Part shown: positions 5,902 through 6,135 of the stretch, in pieces | Position numbering within the stretch: the stretch's first letter is position 1 | How the letters are laid out: each line of letters opens with the position of its first letter | NCBI GenBank assembly: GCA_010092775.1 | Contig: JAADYZ010000058.1 | Location: forward strand, 1-6,135 | Length of the DNA stretch: 6,135 nt | Source of the DNA: Chloroflexota bacterium | Lineage (GTDB): Bacteria > Chloroflexota > Anaerolineae > Aggregatilineales > UBA3940 | Direction: 5' to 3' | Position numbers and translations under genes: made by a program | Notes under the pieces: generated by a model | Database searches by the model: none | What the model was told of the DNA's origin: nothing | The model's input: only the letters and a program-made list of their open reading frames with translations

Positions 5902-6135
5902 CTACCTTGAATAATCCGTCACATTTATTTGCGGCACCTCAATGTGCTCGTCAATCGGAGTGCTTACCGGCATTGTCAATGTAATGTCCCGGTGTCCAAC
6001 CCTGCGGACGACGAAATCATTGCTTCTCGATGATTTCTCGATATCACCTTTTCTGTGCTGATAATCAGTTTGGACACCCAGCGACTCGGTTATGGTATCC
6101 GAATCCAGATCTGAACCACGAATTAGGAAAGAGAC
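5902..6135 (-). CDS. DUF4279-like small protein, C-terminal part (start beyond right edge)
   Basis: On the minus strand, a frame entering at the window edge runs 77 residues to TAG at 5902-5904. It starts VSFLIRGSDLDSDTITESLG and continues VQTDYQHRKGD. This fits the DUF4279 pattern as I remember it: a short strand, a DLDPxxIT helix, an LG, then a (S/T)xxHRKGD turn. The family has no established function. After HRKGD the usual strand and W-containing segment are shorter and divergent (about residues 32-58), then STPIDEHIEV (58-67) recalls the later (S/A)xLDEHIExLL helix, and the protein ends early with NVTDYSR. It may be an internally shortened, decaying copy or a divergent member. The N-terminus is outside the window but probably short, since the conserved part starts at the edge. 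It is convergent with relic B. Confidence 0.55.
   Translation of the reverse strand, partial: VSFLIRGSDLDSDTITESLGVQTDYQHRKGDIEKSSRSNDFVVRRVGHRDITLTMPVSTPIDEHIEVPQINVTDYSR

Overview
The window probably comes from a bacterium of the Chloroflexota, possibly a filamentous type such as Chloroflexus or Herpetosiphon relatives. This is inference: the transposase pieces and the kinase/ATPase/TPR giant look like genes I remember as common there, and composition is intermediate with no strong bias. No rRNA, tRNA or marker gene confirms it.

Layout, left to right. The left edge (about 1-190, minus strand) carries the central part of an IS1-like transposase, missing its N-terminal zinc-ribbon part and running off the window. 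Next (278-1408, minus) is an intact membrane-anchored alpha/beta hydrolase with an aspartate nucleophile, of the MEST / haloalkane-dehalogenase-like type. Its upstream region holds a perfect 12-bp inverted repeat (1446-1481). A near-consensus sigma-70 promoter on the plus strand (1567-1594) follows, then a decayed N-terminal transposase fragment (about 1684-1984, frameshifted). The dominant gene (2119-5559, plus) encodes an intact 1146-residue Ser/Thr kinase fused to a STAND/AAA ATPase and a TPR-like helical region, the layout of PknK-type kinases. Directly after it is a second N-terminal fragment of the same transposase type (about 5577-5834) broken by an in-frame amber codon. At the right edge (5902-6135, minus) is the C-terminal part of a small DUF4279-like protein, with a perfect 8-bp hairpin beyond its stop.

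How it fits together. The hydrolase and kinase are divergent and separated by about 700 bp of mostly mobile-element debris, so they are not an operon and nothing shows that they work together. The kinase gene stands alone between two same-direction transposase relics that share a 17-bp exact repeat. The picture is an accessory region shaped by repeated insertion and decay of one transposon family. The intact genes are a large signalling protein (cytoplasmic kinase with nucleotide-dependent switch and helical sensor/scaffold) and a surface-facing hydrolase. I see no clear new multi-gene system. The most unusual points are the HQD (non-RD) catalytic loop of the kinase, its placement between transposase relics, and the inverted repeat in front of the hydrolase.
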